Below are positions 9,015-16,879 of a stretch of 64,000 nucleotides of DNA, piece after piece (position 1 is the stretch's first letter; every line of letters begins with the position of its first letter). Under the pieces are notes generated by a model. The model was not told the origin of the DNA and ran no database searches. It was given only the letters and a program-made list of their open reading frames with translations. The DNA lies in contig NZ_UETC01000008.1 in the NCBI RefSeq assembly GCF_900116765.1, positions 1 through 64,000 on the forward strand, written 5' to 3'. The translations under genes were made by a program, and so were the position numbers. Source of the DNA: Jannaschia seohaensis (lineage in GTDB: Bacteria; Pseudomonadota; Alphaproteobacteria; Rhodobacterales; Rhodobacteraceae).

Positions 9015-9767
9015 ATTTGACAGTCTGCGTGTCGGACCTGGCGCTGTCCAGCCCCCTCCAAACCGACATGGGCACCCGACCGATCTCGGACCGATACCCG
9101 CGACGGAGGCGGACATGGCAGTTGCCGACAGACCGGCCCCGCGCTCTGGGAGACGGCAAGGGAGGGAGTCGCCCGCTGCAATCAAGCCGGCGCCGGGACA
9201 TCGGCTCGGGCGTCAGACAAGAGTGGCCGTGAGGGGGACCAAGACACGCGGCGGCTCCGCGAAGCACGGGTCGGATAAGGACGAGACCGATCTACACCGG
9301 CGGACCGAAGACGACCGGGGCACCGGGTCCGAAGGCAGGTTCTCCCTACCCAAGACGGTCCGCATGACGCCAACACAGGACGAAGCCGCCCGATCTCTCC
9401 AAGACGAAGAAAGACGGCGGCCGCGATGTCGTGACCCAGCCCGCCGATGAGATAGAAGGTCGCCCGCAGCAGGGAGACCGGCCCGACCCGGCCTATGGGC
9501 GCGGAGCGGACACGAAACACCGAGAGCCGCTCCAAGATGGACAAGGCCCGAGGCTCTGACCCGGGAGCGGCGAACCGGGCGATCCAAGCACCCCAGGCTT
9601 AAGAACCCGCCCCGTACCGGGCGCGCAGAGCGCTCCCCCAACCAAAGCCCCGACGCCAGCGCGACCGTGGCCCGCGACGTCAACGGTCCCTTCTTCTGGC
9701 CCAAAATACTCATATCCCGACGCGGGCCGATTGCATTGCCGGCCCGGCGGAGCGCACCCCGCTCCAG
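9015..9767. other. 750-base region without a convincing gene
   Basis: Between two minus-strand genes. The longest minus-strand frames (9213-9713 and 9182-9544) overlap each other in different frames, are Arg/Ser/Pro-rich and have no recognisable family motif. One stretch of the second frame (GPVSLLRATFYLIGGLGHDI) looks more protein-like than the rest, so a decayed gene is possible. An interspersed element is at 9690-9711. The rest may hold the promoter of the BciB-like gene. Confidence 0.4.
9690..9711 (-). repeat. interspersed composite element, copy 2
   Basis: On the minus strand it reads GAGTATTTTGGG then CCAGAAGAAG. It is the least complete copy: the leading G is missing and the GC hairpin next to it is weak. 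It lies about 57 bases downstream of the stop of the SPFCSCG permease gene. Confidence 0.65.
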
Positions 9768-10814
9768 TCAGACCAGTTGCCAGAGTTGGAACATCGCCCC
9801 CGCCGCGAAGGCGCCCGACAGCGACAGCGCGATGTAGAGGGCGAAGACCGGCGGCCGCGCCAACGCCCAGACCGCCATTGCCGCAGGGATCGAGGTCACG
9901 CCTCCCGCCACCAGGAAGGCCATGCCCGCCCCCGGGGCCATGCCCTGCTCAATCAGCCCGCCCACCAGCGGCAGCGCGGCATAGCCGTTGAGATAGGCCG
10001 GCACGCCGACCAGCGTGGCGGTCGCGATGGGCATCAGGCCCTGGCCGCCCAGCACGGAGGTCACGGTTTCGGCCGGGACCCAGGCCAGCATCAGGCTCTC
10101 GATCAGGAAGGCAAGGGTCAGCCACTTGGCCAGGAACAGCGTCGTGTCGACCGAGACCTTGGCGAACTTCGCCCGTCGCTCCGCGTCCTGCCAGAAGCGC
10201 CAGACCGGCGGCTTCGGCGCGCGGATCTTCGACCCGCCGCAGCCGCCATTGCCGACGCCCTCGCGCAGCGGGTCCGCCAGGGCGCCGCCCCGCGCGAGCA
10301 CGTGCACGACCAGCCCGCCGAAGATGCCCAGACCGATGGCTGCCAGCGTCTTGGCGATGGCGAACTCCGCGCCCAGCATCCCCGCGGTGAGCACGAACAT
10401 CGACGGGTCCATGATCGGCGAGGCCAACCAGAACGCCATGACCGCGCTCAGCGGCACGCCCATCGCCAGAAGCGCCGCGATCAGCGGGATCACCCCACAG
10501 GAGCAGAAGGGCGACAATCCGCCCGCCAAAGCCCCGACCAAGACCATGACGAGCGGCGCGCCGGTGAACGCCTTGGCGATCAGGTTGTCGGCTCCGGTCG
10601 CCCCCGCCCAGGCGGCGATGGCGATGGACAGGATCAGGTAGGGCGCCGTGCGGATCAGGGCGCCCACCGCAAAGGTGGCACTCTCGACGGCCTGGGATGT
10701 GTCGAACACCGCAAGCACCAGCAGGATCGCGAGCGAGGCGAGCCAGACGCGATAGTCTTTCCATGCCGATGCCCAAAGGCTCGGGCTTGGCCTCGGCAGG
10801 CTGCTGTCGGTCAT
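9768..10814 (-). CDS. permease of the ArsP/DUF318 family (SO_0444-type metal or metalloid efflux)
   Basis: Polytopic inner-membrane transporter of the DUF318 family, whose characterised members export organoarsenicals or other soft metal species. Seen: 348 residues; about eight to ten hydrophobic helices; the hallmark SPFCSCGVIPLIAALLAMG, whose cysteines are the likely substrate site; PAYLNGYAALPL and GGVTSIPAAMAVWAL in the second half; a central cytoplasmic loop with GNGGCGG. The ATG at 10814 is preferred to a GTG at 10820 because GGAG sits eight bases upstream of it. It lies 60 bases downstream of an ArsR-type regulator in the same direction, so metal-responsive repression is likely. The actual ion is not decidable from sequence. 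Confidence 0.88.
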   Translation of the reverse strand: MTDSSLPRPSPSLWASAWKDYRVWLASLAILLVLAVFDTSQAVESATFAVGALIRTAPYLILSIAIAAWAGATGADNLIAKAFTGAPLVMVLVGALAGGLSPFCSCGVIPLIAALLAMGVPLSAVMAFWLASPIMDPSMFVLTAGMLGAEFAIAKTLAAIGLGIFGGLVVHVLARGGALADPLREGVGNGGCGGSKIRAPKPPVWRFWQDAERRAKFAKVSVDTTLFLAKWLTLAFLIESLMLAWVPAETVTSVLGGQGLMPIATATLVGVPAYLNGYAALPLVGGLIEQGMAPGAGMAFLVAGGVTSIPAAMAVWALARPPVFALYIALSLSGAFAAGAMFQLWQLV

Positions 10815-10874
10815 ATCCACATCTCCGGATAAATAGGTCTATCTAGGCAAGCGAAGGTCTGTTTCATTCGGCTC

Positions 10875-11186
10875 TCACGCCGCGTCGCCCGGGGCGGCGA
10901 GCCCGGCGCAGCATTCTTCGGTGAGGAAGGCGACAAGACCGCGGATGCGGTCGAAATCGACGCGGTTGACGGTGGCGCGGCCCTGCCGCTCCTGCAGGAC
11001 GAGGCCGGCATCGACCAAAGCGGCGAGATGGTGGGCCAGTGTCGAGGCCGGCAGGCCGAGATGCGCGCCGATCTCGCCGACATTCAGCCCGTCATCGCCC
11101 GCCCGCACCAGCAGACGAAAGATGGAGAGGCGGGCATCATGCCCCAGCGCGGCCAGGGCGCGGGCCTGGAGGGTCAGTTCGGTCAT
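10875..11186 (-). CDS. ArsR-family metalloregulatory repressor
   Basis: Winged-helix repressor of the ArsR/SmtB type; the apo-protein normally binds a palindrome in its own promoter and leaves it on binding metal or metalloid. Seen: 103 residues; helix-turn-helix in VGEIGAHLGLPASTLAHHLAAL; wing in VLQERQGRATVNRVD; no CxC in the recognition helix, but a vicinal Cys pair near the C-terminus (EECCAGL), a possible thiol sensor site. The ATG at 11186 is preceded by GAAGGCGGC. It leads an apparent two-gene operon with the SPFCSCG permease. A short inverted repeat just upstream (11198-11213) is the probable operator. Confidence 0.9.
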   Translation of the reverse strand: MTELTLQARALAALGHDARLSIFRLLVRAGDDGLNVGEIGAHLGLPASTLAHHLAALVDAGLVLQERQGRATVNRVDFDRIRGLVAFLTEECCAGLAAPGDAA

Positions 11187-11197
11187 GCCGCCTTCAT

Positions 11198-11213
11198 AAC
11201 TACATTTCTAGTT
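11198..11213. promoter_or_regulatory. probable ArsR operator, inverted repeat
   Basis: AACTA-CATTTC-TAGTT, perfect five-base arms around a six-base spacer, 12 bases upstream of the arsR-like start and in a locally AT-rich patch. Position and symmetry fit autorepression; ArsR binding itself is inferred. Confidence 0.5.
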
Positions 11214-11303
11214 TTGTAAAGGTGTCTAGTGCAGGACGCTTGCCACCGGCCCGCATGCCGTATAGCCCCCGCGGCGTTTCCCACCCCATCAGGAGTTAAC
11301 GGA

Positions 11304-12326
11304 ATGGGCTACAAGGTCGTCGTCTGCGGCGCCACGGGGAACGTGGGCCGCGAAATGCTGAACATCCTGGCCGAGCGCCAGTTCCCCGTCGACGAGATCG
11401 TCGCGCTCGCGTCGCGCAAATCTCTCGGGACCGAAGTGTCGTTCGGCGACAAGACCTTGAAGACCAAGGACCTGGAGCAGTTCGACTTCACCGGCTGGGA
11501 CATCGCGTTCTTCGCCATCGGCTCGGACGCGACCAAGATCTACGCCCCCAAGGCGGCGAAGGCGGGCTGCGTGGTGATCGACAACTCGTCGCTCTACCGC
11601 TACGACCCGGACGTGCCGCTCGTCGTTCCCGAAGTGAACCCCGAGGCCGTGGACGGCTATTCCAAGAAGAACATCATCGCGAACCCCAACTGCTCGACCG
11701 CGCAGATGGTGGTGGCGCTCAAGCCCCTGCACGACCGCGCGCGGATCAAGCGGGTGGTGGTGTCGACCTACCAATCGGTCTCGGGCACCGGCAAAGAGGC
11801 CATCGACGAGCTCTGGGACCAGACCAAAGGCATGTATGTTCCGGGTCAGGAGAAGGAGCCGAAGGTCTACCCCAAGCAGATCGCCTTCAACGTGATCCCG
11901 CATATCGACGTCTTCATGGAGGATGGCTCCACCAAGGAAGAGTGGAAGATGGTCGCGGAGACCAAGAAGATCGTCGACCCGTCGATCAAGGTCACGGCGA
12001 CCTGCGTGCGGGTTCCGGTCTTCGTCGGGCATTCCGAGGCGGTGAATATCGAGTTCGAGGACTTCCTGGACGAGGACGAAGCGCGGGACATCCTACGCAC
12101 GGCGCCGGGCATCCTGGTGGTCGATAAGCGCGAGCCCGGCGGCTATGTCACGCCGGTCGAATGCGTGGGCGATTTCGCGACCTTCGTGTCCCGGATCCGG
12201 CAGGATGCGACGATCGAGAACGGCCTCAACATGTGGATCGTCTCCGACAACCTCCGCAAGGGCGCGGCACTGAACGCGGTGCAGATCGCGGAGACCCTCG
12301 GCACCCGGGTATTGAAGAAGGGGTGA
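11304..12326 (+). CDS. asd: aspartate-semialdehyde dehydrogenase
   Basis: Reduces 4-aspartyl phosphate to aspartate semialdehyde with NADPH, the branch point to lysine, diaminopimelate, threonine and methionine. Seen: 340 residues, the standard length; nucleotide-binding VVVCGATGNVGREML; catalytic Cys130 in NIIANPNCST; SVSGTGKEA; substrate-binding region around VTATCVRVPVFVGHSEAVN. The start at 11304 has AGGAG nine bases upstream and begins directly with the Rossmann strand; an in-frame ATG at 11229 lacks support. Monocistronic by position, divergent from the ArsR operon and followed by a strong GC hairpin. Confidence 0.97.
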   Translation: MGYKVVVCGATGNVGREMLNILAERQFPVDEIVALASRKSLGTEVSFGDKTLKTKDLEQFDFTGWDIAFFAIGSDATKIYAPKAAKAGCVVIDNSSLYRYDPDVPLVVPEVNPEAVDGYSKKNIIANPNCSTAQMVVALKPLHDRARIKRVVVSTYQSVSGTGKEAIDELWDQTKGMYVPGQEKEPKVYPKQIAFNVIPHIDVFMEDGSTKEEWKMVAETKKIVDPSIKVTATCVRVPVFVGHSEAVNIEFEDFLDEDEARDILRTAPGILVVDKREPGGYVTPVECVGDFATFVSRIRQDATIENGLNMWIVSDNLRKGAALNAVQIAETLGTRVLKKG

Positions 12327-12351
12327 GACACGGTCCGGGCCGCCGGCCCGG

Positions 12352-12374
12352 CGGAGGCCCCAGTGGGGCCTCCG
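12352..12374 (+). terminator. terminator-like hairpin after asd
   Basis: Perfect ten-base stem CGGAGGCCCC/GGGGCCTCCG with loop AGT, 26 bases past the asd stop, preceded by another GC stem (CCGGGCC/GGCCCGG). There is no U-tract, so it is a non-canonical terminator or an RNA 3'-end stabiliser. Confidence 0.45.
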
Positions 12375-12533
12375 AGTGTCGAACGGGCGGAGCCCAAAGC
12401 GAACCGGGCCTGCGGCCGGCGCCGGCTCCAACACAGGCACCGAGACGCGGTCGGGCGGAGCCTTGGAGAAATGCCGAAACCAGAGCCGTTGCCCGATCTG
12501 CATCGATCGGCCGAAGGGGGGCGCGCTCTAACC

Positions 12534-12980
12534 TCACTCGATCAACGGATCGTCCTGCGCATCGACCAACCCCACCGCACCGTGGGGATGTCCGGGCAGG
12601 GCTCCGCCGAAGCGTCGGACGAGTACGCGGTAGGGCACGCCCAGTTCCGATCCCTTGCAGACCTTGCGCCCACCCCTGGCGAAGAGGGCAAGACCGCCTC
12701 CCGCCGCGCCGAGGCGATAGCCCTGTCGTCTCAACCGTGCGTTCAGGTCGTCCCAGCCGCGCGCCTCCGCGATGTCCCGGGCGAGGAGCGCCTGCAAGGA
12801 CGCGACGAGCTGCTCATCCGCCCGATTGGGCGTCTCCGTCCGCGGGCCGCTGCGCCGCAACTCCCGCACCAGGGCCGTCCGGATCACCTGGCCGGGTGTC
12901 ACGTCGTGCCGCCCCGCCAGGGCCTCCACCGCCCGAAGCATGTTCTCCGGCAATCGAATCGTTATGTCCCGCTGCGCCAC
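12534..12980 (-). CDS. ribbon-helix-helix (CopG-type) domain protein
   Basis: Small DNA-binding-type protein of unknown role. Seen: 148 residues; the N-terminal 45 residues form a typical ribbon-helix-helix (DITIRLPENMLRAVEALAGR, then TPGQVIRTALVREL). The C-terminal part (LNARLRRQGYRLGAAGGGLA, then KGSELGVPYRVLVRRFG) resembles, as far as I recall, a module also found in relaxase-type and stand-alone proteins of Rhodobacteraceae. The start is GTG at 12980, with AAGGGGGC upstream. It is divergent from the DUF4139 gene about 100 bases away. No toxin partner is adjacent, so a toxin-antitoxin role is not supported. Confidence 0.75.
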   Translation of the reverse strand: MAQRDITIRLPENMLRAVEALAGRHDVTPGQVIRTALVRELRRSGPRTETPNRADEQLVASLQALLARDIAEARGWDDLNARLRRQGYRLGAAGGGLALFARGGRKVCKGSELGVPYRVLVRRFGGALPGHPHGAVGLVDAQDDPLIE

Positions 12981-13084
12981 GCCCCCTTGTCGCTCGGCGT
13001 TCTTAACGCCCGATTAACGATCGCAGGGCTGACAATCCCGTCTCCCATCGCCACACTGGACAGGCCCCAACGACCGGACTCGCC

Positions 13085-14713
13085 ATGCGCCTCGCCCTGC
13101 TCCTTTGTGCCCTTCCCGGCCTTGCCTGTGCCGAGGATATCCTGCTGCCCGCGCCCGTGACCGAGGCGCAGATCCATCTGCGTGGCGCCGTGCTCACACG
13201 GCAGGCCGAGGCGCGTCTGCCAGCGGGCACCCACCGCCTGCTCGTGCCGGTTCTTCCGCGCAGCGTCGAGATGCCGCGTATCGCCCTGACGGGCGCGTCG
13301 CTCGGGATCGTGAGCACGCTCGACGGCGCGCTGGTCGACGGACGGGACCTCTATACCGACCGCCAGAACGCTGCCGCCGACGCTCTGGACGCCGCGGAGG
13401 CGGCGCGCGCATCGGCAGAGGACGCGCGCCTCTTGGCCCGCACCGATCTCGACGCGGCGGAGGCGCGGCTGGCCTTCCTGCGCTCGGTCTCGGGACAGGC
13501 CCTGAGCGGCCTGGACGCCGGCAGCATCGCCAGCAGCGCGGCGGCGATCGGCGGGGGCATCGCCGAGGCGCAGGCCGATCTCGCCGGGGCGCGCGCCGCC
13601 CTGCGCGCCGCAGACGACGCCGTGGCGGAGGCCCGGCGGACCGAGGCCCAGGCGCGCCGCGACGCGGACCGGGCCGGGATCGGCGACGCGCCGGTCTCGC
13701 TGCTCGCCATCGGGCTGACCACCGAGGGCGGGCCGGTTTCGGTGACCCTGGAAGACGTGAGCGACGCCGCCGGCTGGAGCCCGTCCTACCGCGCCGATCT
13801 GACGGACGGCACCGTCACCTTGGACCGCCGGGCGGAGCTTTGGAACGGCACGGGCGTCGCAATGGAGCGGACGGCGCTGACGCTCTCGACCGCGGATCTC
13901 TTCGCATTCGCGGAGCCGTCCGAGCCGTATGCCGACCGCGTGGTCACCCAGCCAGAGACGACCTTCGCCCCGCGAAGCCCCGTTGAGCAGAGCGCCGAGG
14001 CGGACGGGGGCGGCGCGCTCAGCCAGGATTTCGCCCCTGCACCGACCGTCGCGCAGGACAAGGCCCTCATGGCCGAGGCCCTGCTCGACGGGGTCGTCGT
14101 GACCTATGCCTATCCCGAGCCGATCTCGCTTCCGGCGGCCAGCGGGACGACGACGGTGGTGCTGGACCGGCTCGACTTTCCGGCGCGGGTCTTCGACCGC
14201 GCGGTGCCGCGCTACGACGAGACCGCCTATCGGATGGCGGAGATCGTGAACGCCACCGGCGAGCCGCTCCTGCCCGGCTCGGTCACGCTCCGCCGCGACG
14301 GGGCGCCGGTCGGGCAGACGGAGCTGCCCCTGATCCCCGCGGGGGACACGGCCGACCTGCCCTTCGGCCCCCAACCGCATCTGCGCCTTGAGTGGCGCGC
14401 GCTGGAGAACACGGCTGGAGAGCGCGGCGTCTTCACCACCCAGGGCACGCGGCGGCAAGACGTGGTCCTGCGGGTGCGGAACCTGTCGGAAACGGCGCAG
14501 ACGGTCGAGACGCTGCACGCCCTGCCCTTCTCGGAGCGCGATGCGGTCCAGGTCACGGCCCGGACGATCCCCGCCCCGGACGCGCGGGACGTGGAGGACA
14601 TCCGCGGGCTCGCCCGCTGGGATCTGGACGTCGCGCCGGGCGAGACGGCGGAAATCACCATCCGGGTCGAGATCGACTGGCCCGAAGGGGAAGTCCTGAA
14701 CTGGCAGCCCTGA
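13085..14713 (+). CDS. DUF4139 domain-containing exported protein (MuiA-like)
   Basis: Function unknown; the family is named for a mucoidy-inhibitor homolog. Seen: 542 residues; signal peptide MRLALLLCALPGLACAEDI, probably cut after ACA; an N-terminal beta domain (TEAQIHLRGAVLTRQAEARL); a long Ala/Glu/Arg-rich region around residues 90-205, probably coiled coil; and the DUF4139 beta-rich C-terminal half (SPSYRADLTDGTVTLDRRAE, LRVEIDW-like end). The start has no strong ribosome-binding site but begins the signal peptide. It is convergent with the LuxR-type gene, three bases apart. Predicted periplasmic or outer-membrane associated. Confidence 0.82.
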   Translation: MRLALLLCALPGLACAEDILLPAPVTEAQIHLRGAVLTRQAEARLPAGTHRLLVPVLPRSVEMPRIALTGASLGIVSTLDGALVDGRDLYTDRQNAAADALDAAEAARASAEDARLLARTDLDAAEARLAFLRSVSGQALSGLDAGSIASSAAAIGGGIAEAQADLAGARAALRAADDAVAEARRTEAQARRDADRAGIGDAPVSLLAIGLTTEGGPVSVTLEDVSDAAGWSPSYRADLTDGTVTLDRRAELWNGTGVAMERTALTLSTADLFAFAEPSEPYADRVVTQPETTFAPRSPVEQSAEADGGGALSQDFAPAPTVAQDKALMAEALLDGVVVTYAYPEPISLPAASGTTTVVLDRLDFPARVFDRAVPRYDETAYRMAEIVNATGEPLLPGSVTLRRDGAPVGQTELPLIPAGDTADLPFGPQPHLRLEWRALENTAGERGVFTTQGTRRQDVVLRVRNLSETAQTVETLHALPFSERDAVQVTARTIPAPDARDVEDIRGLARWDLDVAPGETAEITIRVEIDWPEGEVLNWQP

Positions 14714-14716
14714 GCC

Positions 14717-15559
14717 TCAGCCGGCCCGCCCCGGGACGGAAAGCTGGTTAAGAAGCGCCACGCGCGCCACCGCCTGGGCCGTGGTCTCGACGCCCAGCCG
14801 CTTCCGAGCCTCGCGCAGCTGCTTCTCGATCGCGGCCAGCGAGCGATCCATCAGGATGGCGACGTCCTGCACCGACTTGCCATCGGCGATCCAGCTCAGG
14901 ATCTCCCGCTGCCGGGGCGAGAGCCTGCCATTGGGAAGCTCCAGCGGGAGTTGGGACATGCGGGCATGGGCAGCCCCCGCCAGCGCCTCGATGGCGGGCC
15001 CGTGGCGGCCCCAGATCGCATCGACCGCGGGCTGATCCAGATCGGGGCGCGCCGTCAGCCCCATCGCGGCTTTTCCGGTCAGGGCCGAAAACGGAAAGCC
15101 GATCGTATAGCCGGCATGGAACCCGAGATCAGCCAGCAGCGCGTTCAACTCCGGCCCATCGGCCTCCATCCCATATTCCCGCAACAGCTCCGGCTGGCGC
15201 GACCAGCTGATGGCGCCCACATTCTCCGCCGCCCAGCGCCGCATCGGCGAGCGGTCGAGCACCTCGCTGCGATAGATCCGCTCCATCCGTGGGTCGGAGT
15301 GACTGGTCAGGGTAAAGCGCAGGGACCGGCTGAGATGCACCGGATCCCGCAGCGCGGGCGCGTGGGTATAGTTGAGACGGTCGAAGCCATAGCGCGCCAG
15401 CACCGCGCGCAAGGCGGCCCAGACGCTCTCGATGTCACTGGCCTCCAGCAGACGGCTGACGGCCGCCAGCGCCTCCGCCTCGTTCGGCGGGGCCGAGGGA
15501 CCGGAGACATCGGCGGCGTGCCTTTCGTCCCCCTGCCGGGTGCGACAGTCGCGCGTCAA
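14717..15559 (-). CDS. LuxR-family regulator with autoinducer-binding-like domain
   Basis: Transcription factor with the two-domain layout of quorum-sensing LuxR proteins. Seen: 280 residues; N-terminal autoinducer-binding-like region (residues about 35-190; FTLTSHSDPRMERIYRSEVL, GYTIGFPFSALTG) and a C-terminal GerE helix-turn-helix (LSPRQREILSWIADGKSVQD, VAILMDRSLAAIEKQLREA). The usual Asp-Pro of the ligand pocket appears as DRSP and the usual Trp before it as Met, so ligand binding may be altered. No ATG or GTG fits the N-terminus; TTG at 15559 is the best visible start, so the N-terminus is uncertain. No luxI-type synthase lies in the window, making it a candidate LuxR solo. Confidence 0.8.
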   Translation of the reverse strand: MTRDCRTRQGDERHAADVSGPSAPPNEAEALAAVSRLLEASDIESVWAALRAVLARYGFDRLNYTHAPALRDPVHLSRSLRFTLTSHSDPRMERIYRSEVLDRSPMRRWAAENVGAISWSRQPELLREYGMEADGPELNALLADLGFHAGYTIGFPFSALTGKAAMGLTARPDLDQPAVDAIWGRHGPAIEALAGAAHARMSQLPLELPNGRLSPRQREILSWIADGKSVQDVAILMDRSLAAIEKQLREARKRLGVETTAQAVARVALLNQLSVPGRAG

Positions 15560-15601
15560 GCGCCGCCCCCCGTCACGCGCCGCGCGCCCGCGATCCGCCG
15601 A

Positions 15602-16249
15602 TCACAGCGGAACGAACCGATTCGTCTGCGCGTCATAAATCTCAAGCGCGCCTTCCTTCAGATCGTTCCAAAGCCCATGCAGCGCCAATTCGCCGTCCTT
15701 CACCGCCTCGGCGACGAAGGGGAAGGTCATGAGATTGTCGAGCGAGACCAGCACCGACTGCTTTTCCAGGGCCTCCAGCCGCGCGCGCCCCTCAAGCTCC
15801 TTGACCTCTTCCCAGCCGGGCCGCAGCACATCCATCCAGCGGCCGACGAAGCTGTCCTCCCGGTCGAGCTCGGGCGCCTCGCCGGAACACATCGAGGCAC
15901 AGCCCGCCACGCCGCCGCATTCGGAATGGCCGACCACCATGACCTGCGAGACATGCAGCGCTGTGACCGCGTATTCGACCGCCGCCGAGGTGCCGTGATG
16001 CAGCCCGTCCGGCTCGAACGGAGGGACGAGATTGGCGATGTTGCGGTGGACGAAGAACTCCCCCCGCTCCGCACCGAAGAGAGACAGCACGTCCACCCGG
16101 CTGTCGCAGCAGGCGATGACCATGGTCCGCGGCCGCTGCCCCTCGGTCGCCAGCCGCCGATACCAGGCGGCGTTTTCGACAAATTCCGTGGCCTTCCACC
16201 CGTAAAAACGTTGGACGAGGGATTTCGGCAGCGGCTTCGTCGGTCTCAT
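15602..16249 (-). CDS. beta-class carbonic anhydrase
   Basis: Zinc enzyme interconverting CO2 and bicarbonate; in heterotrophs it supplies bicarbonate to carboxylases at air-level CO2. Seen: 215 residues, normal length; zinc and catalytic motif ACCDSR (C47, D49, R51) and VVGHSECGGV (H108, C111); an Ala/Gly-rich helix after HHGTSAAVEYAV. The ATG at 16249 begins with MRPTKPLPKSLVQRF, as in family members. Expressed alone; its start is divergent from the Hpt-like gene across 170 bases. Confidence 0.94.
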   Translation of the reverse strand: MRPTKPLPKSLVQRFYGWKATEFVENAAWYRRLATEGQRPRTMVIACCDSRVDVLSLFGAERGEFFVHRNIANLVPPFEPDGLHHGTSAAVEYAVTALHVSQVMVVGHSECGGVAGCASMCSGEAPELDREDSFVGRWMDVLRPGWEEVKELEGRARLEALEKQSVLVSLDNLMTFPFVAEAVKDGELALHGLWNDLKEGALEIYDAQTNRFVPL

Positions 16250-16419
16250 GAGGGCGGTCCTGGCGGTCGGTCTGGTCCCTCGGCGTTCTTACGGATCAAT
16301 TTGAGACGTTTCGAGGCTTTTCTACCGCGCGCCGACCTCACCCCGCCGCGTTTCCGCCCCGGTTCGCCGCCACATCCGAACCCGTGCCGTGGGGGCGCTG
16401 AGCGAAAGATCGAAGAGAC

Positions 16420-16803
16420 ATGACCGAGACCCTGACCCTGCCCGCCAAGACCGAAGCGGTGGAGTTCGACCATGACGTGCTGGCCGACCTCTGCTCCCTG
16501 CACGGCGCCGAGATCGAGACCTTCCTGACCGAGTACCTGCTGCATATCGGGCGCCTGATCGACCGGACCGCGCGCCTGCTGCGCCAAGGCGATGTCGCGC
16601 GGCTGGAGCGGACCTGTCTGGATCTGGCGGAGTTGTCGCGCACGATCGGCATGCGCACTGTGACCCAAGCTGCCCATGCCGTGCGCGACGCCATCGCCGC
16701 CGAGGATCCGGCCGCGCTGGCGGCCTGCGGCGCGCGGTTGGTGCGCCTGGGCCACCCCGCCGCCATCGAGACTTGGACGGTTCGCACCGCCACGACGGCC
16801 TGA
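16420..16803 (+). CDS. Hpt-fold-like protein without a phospho-acceptor histidine
   Basis: Unrecognised by name. Seen: 127 residues, all-helical in character: FLTEYLLHIGRLIDRTARLL, then GDVARLERTCLDLAELSRTI, GMRTVTQAAHAVRDAIAAED and a final Ala/Leu helix. The spacing copies a histidine-phosphotransfer domain (helix, then HxLKG....GA, then helix), but where the phospho-His should be the sequence has CL and where LKG should be it has DLAEL. If related to Hpt it cannot be phosphorylated in the normal way. The start at 16420 is preceded by AAGAGAC. Downstream after 76 bases is the aminopeptidase in the same direction. No kinase is nearby. It could equally be an unrelated helical-bundle protein. 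Confidence 0.6.
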   Translation: MTETLTLPAKTEAVEFDHDVLADLCSLHGAEIETFLTEYLLHIGRLIDRTARLLRQGDVARLERTCLDLAELSRTIGMRTVTQAAHAVRDAIAAEDPAALAACGARLVRLGHPAAIETWTVRTATTA

Positions 16804-16879
16804 GGGACGCCTGCGGCCTTGCGGCGGCGGTCGGCGCGGCTATCGTGTCGGTCGCCTTGCCCCGAGAGCCGAGACGCCC

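Noticed and set aside
9213-9713. A 166-residue minus-strand frame in the gene-poor gap
   Set aside because: Arg/Ser-rich, no family motif, overlaps a second frame of similar quality; not annotated as a gene.
12534-12980. A toxin-antitoxin module based on the ribbon-helix-helix protein
   Set aside because: No toxin-sized gene is adjacent on the same strand; neighbours are asd and an exported DUF4139 protein.
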